Below are positions 8,355 through 15,979 of a stretch of DNA of 64,000 nucleotides, in pieces. Within the stretch, counting starts at the first letter, position 1. Each line of letters begins with the position of its first letter. Made by a program: the position numbers and the translations under genes. The stretch spans positions 310,001 to 374,000 of the forward strand of contig NZ_CDPP01000003.1 in NCBI RefSeq assembly GCF_000829905.1, given 5' to 3'. The notes under the pieces were generated by a model, which had not been told where the DNA came from, did not search any database, and saw nothing but the letters and a program-made list of their open reading frames with translations. This DNA is from Beduini massiliensis (GTDB lineage Bacteria; Bacillota_I; Bacilli_A; Erysipelotrichales; Coprobacillaceae).

Positions 8355-10195
8355 AGTTGGTGAATATCGCTAAGAAGCATCACGATCAGTGCATACTAGA
8401 TGGCATTAATTTAAAAATAGAGGGTCCAGTCTTCATTGGTATCCATGGACGAAGTGGTGCTGGAAAGACCACTCTATTAAATATAATAGGTGGATTGGAT
8501 GAAGATTATCAGGGGATTGTTAAATTTAATGGGGTGAACATCAAAAAGAATCGACAACAATATCGTCTGCATTATGTCTGCAACTTGTACCAGCAAGTGG
8601 CGTTATTATCAAAATGGTCAGTAAAAAATAATCTCAATTTGTATTCTTATTTTTCTCATCGGCAAAGCCCGCTTGATGAAAAAGAACTTTTAGATAAGTT
8701 GAATATGAGGGAAATCAAGGTTAAATGCTGTGGTCAGCTTTCAGGTGGTCAGCAGCAGCGATTAGCACTTGTTCGCGGTTTAAAAAAAGATCCGGCAATT
8801 ATTTTGTGTGATGAACCAACAAGTGCTCTTGATCAGGAAAATGCAGTGAATATGATGAAGCTTTTAAAAGAATTTTCCCAAAAAGCAATAGTCATTATGG
8901 TCAGTCATGATGTTCATTTATTGAGTCAATACTGTGATCGTGTTTTGTATTTACATGAAGGACGATTAGATCAAAGCCTTGTTGCGTCTAATTATCGTCT
9001 ATCACCGATGAAAAAAAGAAGAAAGAGACGTGTCCTTATCGATTATTATCAGTTATTGAAGGAAAGTTATAAAAGCCAAAAAGAACGACATCTGTTATCT
9101 GTTTTTGCGGTGATGTTCGGTACCGTCTGTTTAATGCTGACATTGGTTGTGAGTTATGGTTTAAAACAGGAATCTTTTAAGGAAATTAAAAAACTTTTTC
9201 CGACTCAGTGTATTAGCCTGAAGTTTAAAGATCGCCATTGGTTAGATATTAAAGATGCCGCTACATTAATGGAAGCAAACGAACATATTCAGGGGGCTTA
9301 TTTGAATCTTCCTTATGTAGATTTTTTGGGCATTGGCAAAGATAGCGGAGAAATTTTGTTTATTGGTGATAATACGCGATGTGCACATGACGATTTACGT
9401 CTCCTTTTTGGGAGAATGCCTGAAAAGGAAAATGAGATCATGCTGTCTAAAAATACCTATGAACGACTGTTTGGGGAAACAATGGGTGAAAAAACGGTTT
9501 ACGGATATTATCAATATGAAAATCAGGAAAAACGTTATGGCATGCAAGTGGTAGGAATTGTTGATGAATATACAAGTATGGATACGATTTATCGGCGTAG
9601 TTTAGACGAATTGAAAATTATTGAAAATTTATTTAATCTGTCAAATGTGACAGGAGACTATTTAATGTTGTATAGTGATGGGGCTATTGAAGAACTGCTT
9701 ACGTTTTATCGACATCAATTTCCGGAGTATGAGTATAAAGAAGTGGGAGCGGATATCAGTGATCAGATGATGGGGATTTTAAAGAAAGTCAGTTATTTTC
9801 TTTATGGGATTACAGGGGTAATGCTGGTGACTATTTTTCTGCTTTTAGGAATGACGGTCTATTTGAATATAACGGAAAAAATGAAAGAAATTGGTTTGTT
9901 CAGAATGATAGGTGCTTCTAGCCGCCAGATTCTATCTTTACAAGGACTGGATATCTTGATTATAAGTTTGGCAGGTGGAATAGGCGGGGTGATTTTTGTT
10001 CAGTTGCTTTTGTCTCAGGGAAGTCAGTTGCTTATTGAAACTTTAGGATTTACAGTGATTAAAGCAATTCCGACATTGTGGTCAGCAGGAGTCGTGCTTT
10101 TCATGGGTAGTCTGGGAATTTTAAGCGGCTTTTTACCTATGCATTTGCTGTCAAGGCTTAGTCTGTTGGATTGTTTAAAAGATCAAGGGTATTAA
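8348..10195 (+). CDS. ABC transporter, ATPase fused to FtsX-type permease (subunit 2)
   Basis: A 615-residue partner of the preceding gene with the same architecture. The ATPase has Walker A GRSGAGKTT, signature LSGGQQQR, Walker B IILCDEPTSALD and H-loop MVSHD. Membrane segments lie near residues 248-270, 487-518, 537-562 and 578-603, with an FtsX-like LFRMIGASSRQILSLQ segment. The two proteins differ throughout their extracytoplasmic loops, consistent with a heterodimeric transporter rather than recent duplication. The ATG follows GGGAGGATGATTT inside the upstream gene's end. No two-component system or lantibiotic genes adjoin it, so an antimicrobial-peptide resistance role is only one option. 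No clear terminator follows. Confidence 0.88.
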   Translation: MLELVNIAKKHHDQCILDGINLKIEGPVFIGIHGRSGAGKTTLLNIIGGLDEDYQGIVKFNGVNIKKNRQQYRLHYVCNLYQQVALLSKWSVKNNLNLYSYFSHRQSPLDEKELLDKLNMREIKVKCCGQLSGGQQQRLALVRGLKKDPAIILCDEPTSALDQENAVNMMKLLKEFSQKAIVIMVSHDVHLLSQYCDRVLYLHEGRLDQSLVASNYRLSPMKKRRKRRVLIDYYQLLKESYKSQKERHLLSVFAVMFGTVCLMLTLVVSYGLKQESFKEIKKLFPTQCISLKFKDRHWLDIKDAATLMEANEHIQGAYLNLPYVDFLGIGKDSGEILFIGDNTRCAHDDLRLLFGRMPEKENEIMLSKNTYERLFGETMGEKTVYGYYQYENQEKRYGMQVVGIVDEYTSMDTIYRRSLDELKIIENLFNLSNVTGDYLMLYSDGAIEELLTFYRHQFPEYEYKEVGADISDQMMGILKKVSYFLYGITGVMLVTIFLLLGMTVYLNITEKMKEIGLFRMIGASSRQILSLQGLDILIISLAGGIGGVIFVQLLLSQGSQLLIETLGFTVIKAIPTLWSAGVVLFMGSLGILSGFLPMHLLSRLSLLDCLKDQGY

Positions 10196-10230
10196 TTTAT
10201 GCTTAAATACAGCGACAATAATAAATTTTG

Positions 10231-10259
10231 TTGATTTTAAGAAGCAGTTATGCTATTCT
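10231..10259 (+). promoter_or_regulatory. Promoter of leuS leader
   Basis: TTGATT (10231-10236), a 17-base spacer and TATTCT (10254-10259) preceded by TGC, an extended -10. Transcription should start near 10266, just before the T-box stem I. Confidence 0.7.
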
Positions 10260-10265
10260 TTAATA

Positions 10266-10486
10266 GAATTAAAATCTATGATCAGGAGTAGTAGTTTTGC
10301 GGTTTTAGTAGAGAGTCGATGGGTGGTGAAAATCGATAAAATCAAAAGATGAACTCGCCTGTGAGATGTATCTATGAATCAGTAGTAGATAACGTGAGTC
10401 TGCGTTAATGAATTGAGTGCACATGATTGATGTGAACTAAGGTGGTATCGCGATCAAAGTCGTCCTTAGAGGATGGCTTTTTTTAT
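10266..10486 (+). promoter_or_regulatory. T-box leader controlling leuS (specifier CTC, Leu)
   Basis: The T-box sequence AAGGTGGTATCGCG lies at 10439-10452; its TGGT pairs with an ACCA tRNA end. In stem I the specifier context GAA-CTC-GCC (10351-10359) gives Leu codon CTC at 10354-10356, matching the downstream gene. The terminator AAGTCGTCC (10457-10465) with GGATGGCTT (10471-10479) is followed by a T run. Uncharged tRNA-Leu should stabilise the antiterminator and raise leuS expression. Confidence 0.95.
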
Positions 10487-10502
10487 TTAGGAGGGAAAGA
10501 AA

Positions 10503-12899
10503 ATGGCTTTTGATCACAGTACGATTGAAAAAAAATGGCAGCATTATTGGGAACAAAATAAAACATTTAAAACAGATACATTTGATTTAAGCAAACCCAA
10601 ATACTATGCGTTGGATATGTTCCCATATCCATCTGGAAAAGGATTGCATGTTGGGCATCCGGAAGGATATACGGCAACGGATATTATCGCAAGAATGAAA
10701 AGAATGCAGGGATTTAATGTCTTGCATCCAATGGGATTTGATTCTTTTGGATTGCCGGCAGAGCAGTTTGCAATTACAACAGGAAATCATCCGGCTGAAT
10801 TTACAACGAATAATATCAATACATTTAGAACTCAGATTAAATCATTAGGTTTTTCTTATGACTGGGATCGTGAAATTGCGACGTCTAATCAAGACTATTA
10901 TAAATGGACACAATGGATCTTTACTAAACTTTATGATATGGGATTAGCATATATTGATGAAATTCCCGTGAACTGGTGTCCTGAATTAAAAGCGGTTTTA
11001 GCGAATGAAGAAGTGATTGATGGCAAGTCAGAACGTGGTGGGTTCCCGGTCATCAGAAAACCGATGCGTCAATGGGTACTGCGTATTACGGAATATGCAG
11101 AACGTTTGTTGGAGGATCTTGAAGATTTAGATTGGCCAGAACCGACAAAACAGATGCAGCGCAACTGGATTGGGAAGTCAAGCGGTGCTAATGTACAGTT
11201 TAAAATTACTGGAACAAATAAAGAATTCACTGTATTTACAACGCGTCCGGATACTTTGTTTGGGGCAACATACTGTGTTTTATCACCGGAACACCCGTTC
11301 GTAGATGAAATTACCAGTGAAAATCAAAAAGCAGCGGTAGCCGCATATAAAGAATCTATCGCTAGTAAATCTGATTTAGAAAGAACGGAGTTATCTAAAG
11401 AAAAAACGGGAGTATTTACAGGAGCATATGCCATAAATCCGGTAAATGGAAAAGAAATTCCAATTTGGATTGCAGACTATGTTTTGGCCAGTTATGGAAC
11501 CGGTGCAATCATGGCTGTACCGGCACATGATGAACGTGATTATGAGTTTGCGAAAAAATTTGGAATTGAAATTATTCCGGTACTTGAAGGCGGAAATATT
11601 GAAGAAGCTGCTTTTACAGAAGATGGACTGCATATCAATTCAGAATTCTTAAATGGGTTAAACAAAGAAGAAGGAATCAAAACCATGATTGCATGGTTAA
11701 ATGAGCATCATTGCGGTGAAGCCAAAATTACTTATAAATTAAGAGATTGGTTATTTTCAAGACAGCGTTATTGGGGAGAACCTATCCCTATTATTTATAA
11801 ACCGGATGGTACAATGATCACAGTTCCGGTAGAAGAATTACCACTTGAATTGCCTGCAACCAATAACTTTAAGCCTAGTGATGACGGAGAATCTCCTTTA
11901 GCCCATTGTGATGATTGGCTGTATGTTGAAATTGATGGTCAAAAATGTCGTCGTGAAACGAATACAATGCCTCAATGGGCTGGATCATGCTGGTACTATA
12001 TCCGTTATATTGATCCACATAATGATCAGGCAATTTGCGATCCTAGCATCATTAATGAATGGCTCCCGGTAGATTTATATGTAGGTGGAGCGGAACATGC
12101 GGTATTACACTTGCTTTATTCTCGTTTTTGGCATAAAGTTCTTTATGATTGCGGTGTTGTCAGCAGCAAAGAACCTTATCAACGTCTGTTCCATCAAGGT
12201 ATGATCTTGGGCAACAACGGAGAGAAAATGTCAAAATCAAAAGGAAACGTCATTAATCCGGATGATATCGTAGAAAGTCATGGGGCAGATGCTTTAAGAC
12301 TTTATGAAATGTTCATGGGACCTTTAGAGGCTTCTTTGCCCTGGTCAACAAACGGGTTGGATGGTGCTAGAAAGTGGCTGGATCGTGTTTATCGTTTATT
12401 TATTGAACAAGATAAATTGTCTGACCACAATGATGGTTCATTAGATAAAATCTATCATCGTACAGTTAAGAAAGTAACCGATGACTATAATACATTAGGG
12501 TTTAATACGGCGATTAGTCAAATGATGATTTTTATTAATGAAGCGTATAAATCAGAAACAGTGTATCGTCCATATGCTGAATCATTGATTAAGATGCTTT
12601 CATGTATCGCTCCTCATATTTGTGAGGAAATGTGGCAACAACTTGGACATACAGAATCTATTTCATATGCAGAATGGCCAACTTATGATGAAAAAATGTT
12701 GGTTGATGATGAAGTAGAAATTGCAATCCAAGTCAATGGAAAGCTTCGAGCAAAGATGACGGTCGCTAAAGATGAAGACGATGAAAAAGTAAAAGCAGAT
12801 GCATTGGCACAGGAAAATGTCAAAGCACATATCGAAGGCAAGATTGTTGTGAAAGTAATCGTCGTTAAAAATAAGATCGTGAATGTAGTGATACGATAA
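10503..12899 (+). CDS. leuS: Leucyl-tRNA synthetase
   Basis: Charges tRNA-Leu; class I aminoacyl-tRNA synthetase of 798 residues, normal for bacteria. The HIGH-like motif is in [16 protein letters not shown] (about residues 40-55), the editing domain carries [12 protein letters not shown] and [19 protein letters not shown], and the KMSKS loop is EKMSKSKGN near residue 575. The start follows AGGAGG. The T-box leader upstream gives leucine-starvation control. The last 18 coding bases with stop plus 14 bases after it recur at 14298-14329, marking the gene's 3' end as one border of the AbiF-like cassette; the protein itself is intact. Confidence 0.98.
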   Translation: MAFDHSTIEKKWQHYWEQNKTFKTDTFDLSKPKYYALDMFPYPSGKGLHVGHPEGYTATDIIARMKRMQGFNVLHPMGFDSFGLPAEQFAITTGNHPAEFTTNNINTFRTQIKSLGFSYDWDREIATSNQDYYKWTQWIFTKLYDMGLAYIDEIPVNWCPELKAVLANEEVIDGKSERGGFPVIRKPMRQWVLRITEYAERLLEDLEDLDWPEPTKQMQRNWIGKSSGANVQFKITGTNKEFTVFTTRPDTLFGATYCVLSPEHPFVDEITSENQKAAVAAYKESIASKSDLERTELSKEKTGVFTGAYAINPVNGKEIPIWIADYVLASYGTGAIMAVPAHDERDYEFAKKFGIEIIPVLEGGNIEEAAFTEDGLHINSEFLNGLNKEEGIKTMIAWLNEHHCGEAKITYKLRDWLFSRQRYWGEPIPIIYKPDGTMITVPVEELPLELPATNNFKPSDDGESPLAHCDDWLYVEIDGQKCRRETNTMPQWAGSCWYYIRYIDPHNDQAICDPSIINEWLPVDLYVGGAEHAVLHLLYSRFWHKVLYDCGVVSSKEPYQRLFHQGMILGNNGEKMSKSKGNVINPDDIVESHGADALRLYEMFMGPLEASLPWSTNGLDGARKWLDRVYRLFIEQDKLSDHNDGSLDKIYHRTVKKVTDDYNTLGFNTAISQMMIFINEAYKSETVYRPYAESLIKMLSCIAPHICEEMWQQLGHTESISYAEWPTYDEKMLVDDEVEIAIQVNGKLRAKMTVAKDEDDEKVKADALAQENVKAHIEGKIVVKVIVVKNKIVNVVIR

Positions 12900-12913
12900 A
12901 GAAGAGGAGATGT
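12882..12913 (+). repeat. Left 32-bp direct repeat (leuS 3' end), att-like
   Basis: These 32 bases (last five leuS codons, stop, and the start of the terminator stem) are repeated exactly at 14298-14329. The two copies enclose 1384 bases with the AbiF-like gene and its two RNA copies. This is the pattern left by site-specific integration at a gene's 3' end. Confidence 0.8.
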
Positions 12914-12938
12914 CAAAAAATATTGGCATCTTTTTCTG
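12908..12938 (+). terminator. leuS terminator (left copy)
   Basis: AGATGTC (12908-12914) pairs with GGCATCT (12925-12931), one G-U pair, followed by TTTTCTG. The 5' arm belongs to the 32-bp repeat; the loop and 3' arm are specific to this side. Confidence 0.75.
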
Positions 12939-12958
12939 CTTTTTTATGTATTTAAAAG

Positions 12959-12987
12959 TTGATAGCAATTTTTAATTGTGCTATACT
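12959..12987 (+). promoter_or_regulatory. Promoter of AbiF-associated RNA, copy 1
   Basis: TTGATA (12959-12964), a 17-base spacer and TGC-TATACT (12982-12987), an extended -10. The predicted start coincides with the first base of the conserved RNA at 12996. Confidence 0.75.
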
Positions 12988-12995
12988 TTATGTGT

Positions 12996-13075
12996 ACCGT
13001 TGGAAGGCTTGGGTAATGCCCTAATCCAAATATTCCATTTACGGGATTGAGAGTGGTATACCATTCTTTTTTTTT
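12996..13075 (+). ncRNA. AbiF-associated structured RNA, copy 1
   Basis: The first 51 bases match the copy at 14092-14142 at 46 positions. Proposed stems are CCGT/ACGG (outer), TGGAA/TTCCA (middle) and GGC/GCC (inner). The RNA ends in an intrinsic terminator GAGTGG-TATA-CCATTC plus nine T (13051-13075). That terminator sits directly before the ribosome site of the AbiF-like gene, so the gene must be read by read-through. A structured RNA next to abiF genes is, to my knowledge, a described motif; matching this sequence to it needs a covariance search. Confidence 0.8.
13051..13075 (+). terminator. Terminator between RNA copy 1 and the abiF-like gene
   Basis: GAGTGG (13051-13056), TATA loop, CCATTC (13061-13066), then nine T. 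It ends one base before the GGAGG of the downstream gene. Confidence 0.85.
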
Positions 13076-13088
13076 GGAGGTAAATACA

Positions 13089-14039
13089 TTGTCACAACAA
13101 GATAATATACCGATTAATTTAGAAGAACAAATTAATTGGATGAAGAAGTATGTCAATTTCAGACAAAATAAAAAAATGAGAGAATATTTGAAGTGTGTGG
13201 GTTATTTTCGAGCTAGTAGATATGGCAAATATTTATTATCACATACAACGCAGTTAGGAAGAAAACCTGATCATAATTTGCTTTTTAACTTATATCGTTT
13301 GGATATAGAGTTGCGCAAATTATTTTTTGAATACTGTCAATATATAGAAATACAGACAAGAACTTATATATCTGATTTTATATCATTAGAGTTGAATAAT
13401 GAATTATTTTATTTAGATGTCAATTCTTATACTCCATCTAAATCGGAGAAAAGTAAAATAAAAAAGCAAAAGAATCAACGTTATTTTCAAACTATGTTTA
13501 AAGATTTATTAAAAAGAGAAGGGGAAATAAGAAAAAATCAAAAAAAATATCCAGAATTAGCTGAATATCGCAAAGGTGGTATTAGAACGAATCAAAAATT
13601 ACCATGTTGGGTATATTTCTCATATGCTGATTTTGGTAATATTTGTTTAATGTATTCGTATTTGAATATGAAATATAAGAAGATGGTATTAGATAAAGGT
13701 TATATAGGTAGGACTCATTCAAAGACGGATGTTGAGCAATATGTTACATGGTTAGATGCAATTAAAAATTTAAGGAATATATGTTGTCATCATAATATCT
13801 TGATTGGGAGAACATCTTCAATAGTTATAGAAGATAGGATTGATAATGGACTGCTTTTTTCAAATTCTGATTTATTCTCTAGAGTATATGCGTTGAATAA
13901 ATTATTACATGATAAGGAAAGAACAGAATTTAAAGTTGCACTTAGTAAAATACTTTTAAGAAGTAAAGTAGATTGGAAATTACTTGAAATCTTACCGTCA
14001 GATTGGGAAAGTAAATATGACAAAATACACAAACTATAA
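13089..14039 (+). CDS. Abi_2 / AbiD-AbiF family HEPN protein (abortive infection-like)
   Basis: A 316-residue protein of the Abi_2 family, whose members act in phage abortive infection or as toxins through HEPN RNase folds. The family N-terminus (IPINLEEQINWMKKY, YLKCVGYFRASRYGKYL) and mid region (YRLDIELRKLFFEYCQYIEI) are recognisable. The HEPN catalytic motif Rx4H is intact as R229-NICC-H234, so RNase activity is plausible. The start is taken as TTG 13089 because GGAGG lies 8 bases upstream; the frame remains open further upstream, but only through the terminator. The gene is visibly more AT-rich than leuS. It lies between two copies of a structured RNA and inside a 32-bp direct repeat. Target and trigger are unknown. 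Confidence 0.85.
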   Translation: MSQQDNIPINLEEQINWMKKYVNFRQNKKMREYLKCVGYFRASRYGKYLLSHTTQLGRKPDHNLLFNLYRLDIELRKLFFEYCQYIEIQTRTYISDFISLELNNELFYLDVNSYTPSKSEKSKIKKQKNQRYFQTMFKDLLKREGEIRKNQKKYPELAEYRKGGIRTNQKLPCWVYFSYADFGNICLMYSYLNMKYKKMVLDKGYIGRTHSKTDVEQYVTWLDAIKNLRNICCHHNILIGRTSSIVIEDRIDNGLLFSNSDLFSRVYALNKLLHDKERTEFKVALSKILLRSKVDWKLLEILPSDWESKYDKIHKL

Positions 14040-14068
14040 ATGATATAATTTCAATTGTATGCTATAAT
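14040..14068 (+). promoter_or_regulatory. Promoter of AbiF-associated RNA, copy 2
   Basis: ATGATA (14040-14045), a 17-base spacer and TGC-TATAAT (14063-14068), directly after the abiF-like stop codon. It is arranged like promoter 1, but the RNA core begins 15 bases further from the -10. Confidence 0.7.
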
Positions 14069-14091
14069 ATATGTAGATAAAGTAGCATATA

Positions 14092-14170
14092 ACCGTTGGA
14101 AGGCTAGGGTTGTGCCATAATCCAAATATTCCATTTGCGGGAAGCAGCAAACTACAAGTTTGCTGCTTTT
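14092..14170 (+). ncRNA. AbiF-associated structured RNA, copy 2
   Basis: The core 14092-14142 differs from copy 1 at 5 of 51 positions. One change (A to G in the 3' outer arm) keeps pairing as a U-G wobble; the other four lie in the inner loop or an unpaired stretch. It ends in a different, stronger terminator: AAGCAGCAAACT/AGTTTGCTGCTT, 12 pairs with an ACA loop (14142-14168), then a short T run. Unrelated terminators on near-identical cores argue that the core is the selected part. Confidence 0.78.
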
Positions 14171-14210
14171 GTCATATATTCTTTATAATTCTGTAAAACT
14201 TAATGTTTCA

Positions 14211-14231
14211 ATTGGTGTAAAAATTGGTATA
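14211..14231 (+). repeat. Short direct repeats near the right border
   Basis: ATTGGTGTA (14211-14219) and ATTGGTATA (14223-14231) are 12 bases apart, about 70 bases before the right 32-bp repeat. Closely spaced short repeats at this distance resemble arm-type sites of tyrosine recombinases, but no integrase gene is present. Confidence 0.35.
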
Positions 14232-14280
14232 GTCACCATTCTAAAATAAAAAACGCCTTATTTTCAATGCTTTTTTGGAA

Positions 14281-14299
14281 TTGACAATAATTTTGTCAA
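14281..14299 (+). repeat. Inverted repeat abutting the right 32-bp repeat
   Basis: TTGACAA-TAATT-TTGTCAA; its last two bases are the first two of the direct repeat. It could be a recombinase core-binding site or chance AT-rich symmetry. Confidence 0.4.
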
Positions 14300-14329
14300 T
14301 GTAGTGATACGATAAAGAAGAGGAGATGT
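14298..14329 (+). repeat. Right 32-bp direct repeat (copy of leuS 3' end), att-like
   Basis: Exact copy of 12882-12913, including the last five leuS codons and stop, with no synthetase gene before it here. It is followed by its own terminator completion. Confidence 0.8.
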
Positions 14330-14357
14330 TAGCAAAAAAGGCTGACATCTTTTTTTA
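14324..14357 (+). terminator. Terminator completed from the right repeat
   Basis: AGATGTTAGC pairs with GCTGACATCT (one G-U pair) around an AAAAAAG loop, then seven T. The 5' arm start comes from the 32-bp repeat. It may be the original leuS terminator displaced by the insertion. Confidence 0.8.
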
Positions 14358-14799
14358 GTTGAAAAAGGGACAGCTTTTTTAATAATATGCTGTGATATAT
14401 TTAGGTGAAGCCGCAATAAGCTGTTAGATGGTCAGAGTGTATCGTATCCAAAATATTTCATTTTCTGCTTTTGTTAATGCATGTGATAGAATGCATGGTA
14501 CTATATGTTAGGTGTGAATATGACTTTATAATTTGCTCTTTAACAAAGTGAAATGTTTTTATTATGTTATATTTTAAAATATATAACATAATGCTGGCAA
14601 ATAGAAAGTTACTGTATTCAGTCATGAAGTTTTGGTAAGAAAAGCAAGGCTTTATCTATATTTTTGAAATCATTGAAAATGTATTTGCAAATATTGATTA
14701 TAATACTTCAGTAAAACCTGAATGTTAATACGCGTTGCTTGTGGCAACAGGCAATTCAACATACAATATTGTCAGAAGATAAAAAGGAGGACATTTGCA
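14358..14799. other. Gene-poor stretch upstream of the XRE regulator
   Basis: I see no convincing gene. It contains the inverted repeat at 14561-14592 and a TATAAT at 14699-14704 that may serve the XRE gene, without a well-spaced -35. Confidence 0.5.
14561..14592. promoter_or_regulatory. 12-bp inverted repeat upstream of XRE gene
   Basis: ATTATGTTATAT (14561-14572) and ATATAACATAAT (14581-14592) are perfect inverted repeats with an 8-base spacer. This may be an operator; there is no T-run suggesting a terminator. Confidence 0.45.
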
Positions 14800-15309
14800 A
14801 TGTTAAATGAAAACATTAAAGCGATCAGAAAAGCAAAAGGACTTTCACAGCAAGAACTTGCGATTAAATTGAATGTAGTACGACAAACAATATCGAAATG
14901 GGAACAAGGATTATCAGTTCCTGATTCCGATATGTTGATTTCCATATCAGAGGTTTTGGAAACGTCAGTCAGCACTCTGCTTGGGGAAACGGTTGTCGAA
15001 ACACAGGTCGATGATTTAAAAGCAATTTCAGAAAAATTGGAGGTTATAAATTTACAGCTCGCACAAAAAAAGGCGGTAAGACGAAAAATGATTCAAGGAT
15101 TACTTCTTACCCTGTGTGCGGTTACAGTCATAATTTTAATACTCTTAATTACGTTAAATAGTCCTTATTTAACTTGGAATTATAATGATCCCGAAACTGC
15201 AGTTTTAGGTGTCGGGTTTCATATGTTTGAATGGGTATTTGTTAGGTTAGCACCGATTGTTCTTATTGGTGCAATAGCAGGGATTTTCTTGACAAGGAAA
15301 AAAATGTAA
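14800..15309 (+). CDS. XRE-family regulator with C-terminal membrane segments
   Basis: A 169-residue protein. The N-terminal HTH_3 domain spans about residues 1-65 (NIKAIRKAKGLSQQELAIKL, TISKWEQGLSVPDSDML). A coiled stretch follows, then two hydrophobic segments near residues 105-125 and 142-163, so the DNA-binding domain is probably tethered to the membrane. Membrane-anchored XRE regulators are common in Bacillota, and their signals are mostly unknown. The start at 14800 follows AAAAAGGAGGACATTTGCA; the longer upstream frame lacks a ribosome site. No partner gene shares the transcript. Confidence 0.88.
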   Translation: MLNENIKAIRKAKGLSQQELAIKLNVVRQTISKWEQGLSVPDSDMLISISEVLETSVSTLLGETVVETQVDDLKAISEKLEVINLQLAQKKAVRRKMIQGLLLTLCAVTVIILILLITLNSPYLTWNYNDPETAVLGVGFHMFEWVFVRLAPIVLIGAIAGIFLTRKKM

Positions 15310-15378
15310 CGATTATCTGTTTTATAGTATCGGTCAAACTTGTAAAATTAATTATACAACTTCATGTATACAAAAAAG

Positions 15379-15412
15379 ATCAGTCAATTATAGAGTTGAC
15401 TGGTTTTCTTTT
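15379..15412 (+). terminator. Terminator of XRE gene
   Basis: CAGTCAA (15381-15387) and TTGACTG (15396-15402) pair across 8 bases, followed by GTTTTCTTTTT. Confidence 0.75.
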
Positions 15413-15422
15413 TAATAATCAT

Positions 15423-15439
15423 TGAAAATATTATTTACA
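15423..15439. promoter_or_regulatory. RpiR-type operator candidate 1
   Basis: TGAAAAT-ATT-ATTTACA, one mismatch to the palindrome TGTAAAT-N3-ATTTACA seen repeatedly to 26.8 kb. It lies upstream of the Cys-rich protein/MATE pair. Confidence 0.5.
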
Positions 15440-15465
15440 AAATACATATTATTTTAAACATAAAT

Positions 15466-15482
15466 TGTAAATGACATTTTAT
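15466..15482. promoter_or_regulatory. RpiR-type operator candidate 2
   Basis: TGTAAAT-GAC-ATTTTAT: perfect left half, partial right half. It is 27 bases beyond candidate 1 and in front of the same genes. Confidence 0.45.
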
Positions 15483-15558
15483 TTTCGCCACTAAGTATTT
15501 TTAATATCCTTTAGATTTAATAAGATGAAACTATAAAAATTAAAGGAGGAGATTCTTA

Positions 15559-15978
15559 GTGAACAATAGACATCAACAAGATGCAAAGCATTTACATGAA
15601 AATGGATATAACTGTGCTCAAGCTTTTTTGTGTACGTATAAAAATGAACTATCAATAGATGAAAAAACATTATTTCAGTTTGCAGAAGGATTAGGGAGAG
15701 GCGTTGCCGGATTAGAAGAAATGTGCTGCATTCCCATTATAATGGCAATGATTATCTCTTATTTAGAAACGAGTGATGCTAATCTGGAAGCCCCGAAATC
15801 AAAATTAAAGAGCTATGCTTGTGCAAAATGTTTAGCAATGGATTTTAAAGAGAAAATAGGATTATTAAAATGTCAGGAAATATTAGAAGAAAACAAAAAA
15901 AGAAGTGATCGCTGTTGTACAGACGTCATTCAATTAGGGATAAAAATTTTAGATGAATGTTTGAGGGAAGAGAACTAA
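15559..15978 (+). CDS. C_GCAxxG_C_C-family protein (putative redox-active)
   Basis: A 139-residue protein resembling the C_GCAxxG_C_C family, small proteins thought to be redox-active. NGYNCAQAFL near the N-terminus and the later cysteines (MCCIP, ACAKC, LKCQEI, RCCTDV) follow the family's spacing. The glycine-rich signature is altered: GLGRGVAGLEEMCC replaces the usual GxGxGxG-type stretch, so this is a divergent member. The start is GTG 15559 after AAAGGAGGAGATTCTTA. The MATE gene follows one base later, implying one transcript; two operator-like sites lie upstream. Confidence 0.7.
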   Translation: MNNRHQQDAKHLHENGYNCAQAFLCTYKNELSIDEKTLFQFAEGLGRGVAGLEEMCCIPIIMAMIISYLETSDANLEAPKSKLKSYACAKCLAMDFKEKIGLLKCQEILEENKKRSDRCCTDVIQLGIKILDECLREEN

Positions 15979-15979
15979 T

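Noticed and set aside
12996-14170. Classical type III (ToxIN-like) toxin-antitoxin locus
   Set aside because: There are no tandem RNA repeats, and the protein is an Abi_2 HEPN protein, not a ToxN/AbiQ fold.
12899-14330. Transposon or insertion sequence carrying the AbiF-like gene
   Set aside because: No transposase or terminal inverted repeats were seen; a 32-bp duplication of a gene end fits site-specific integration better.
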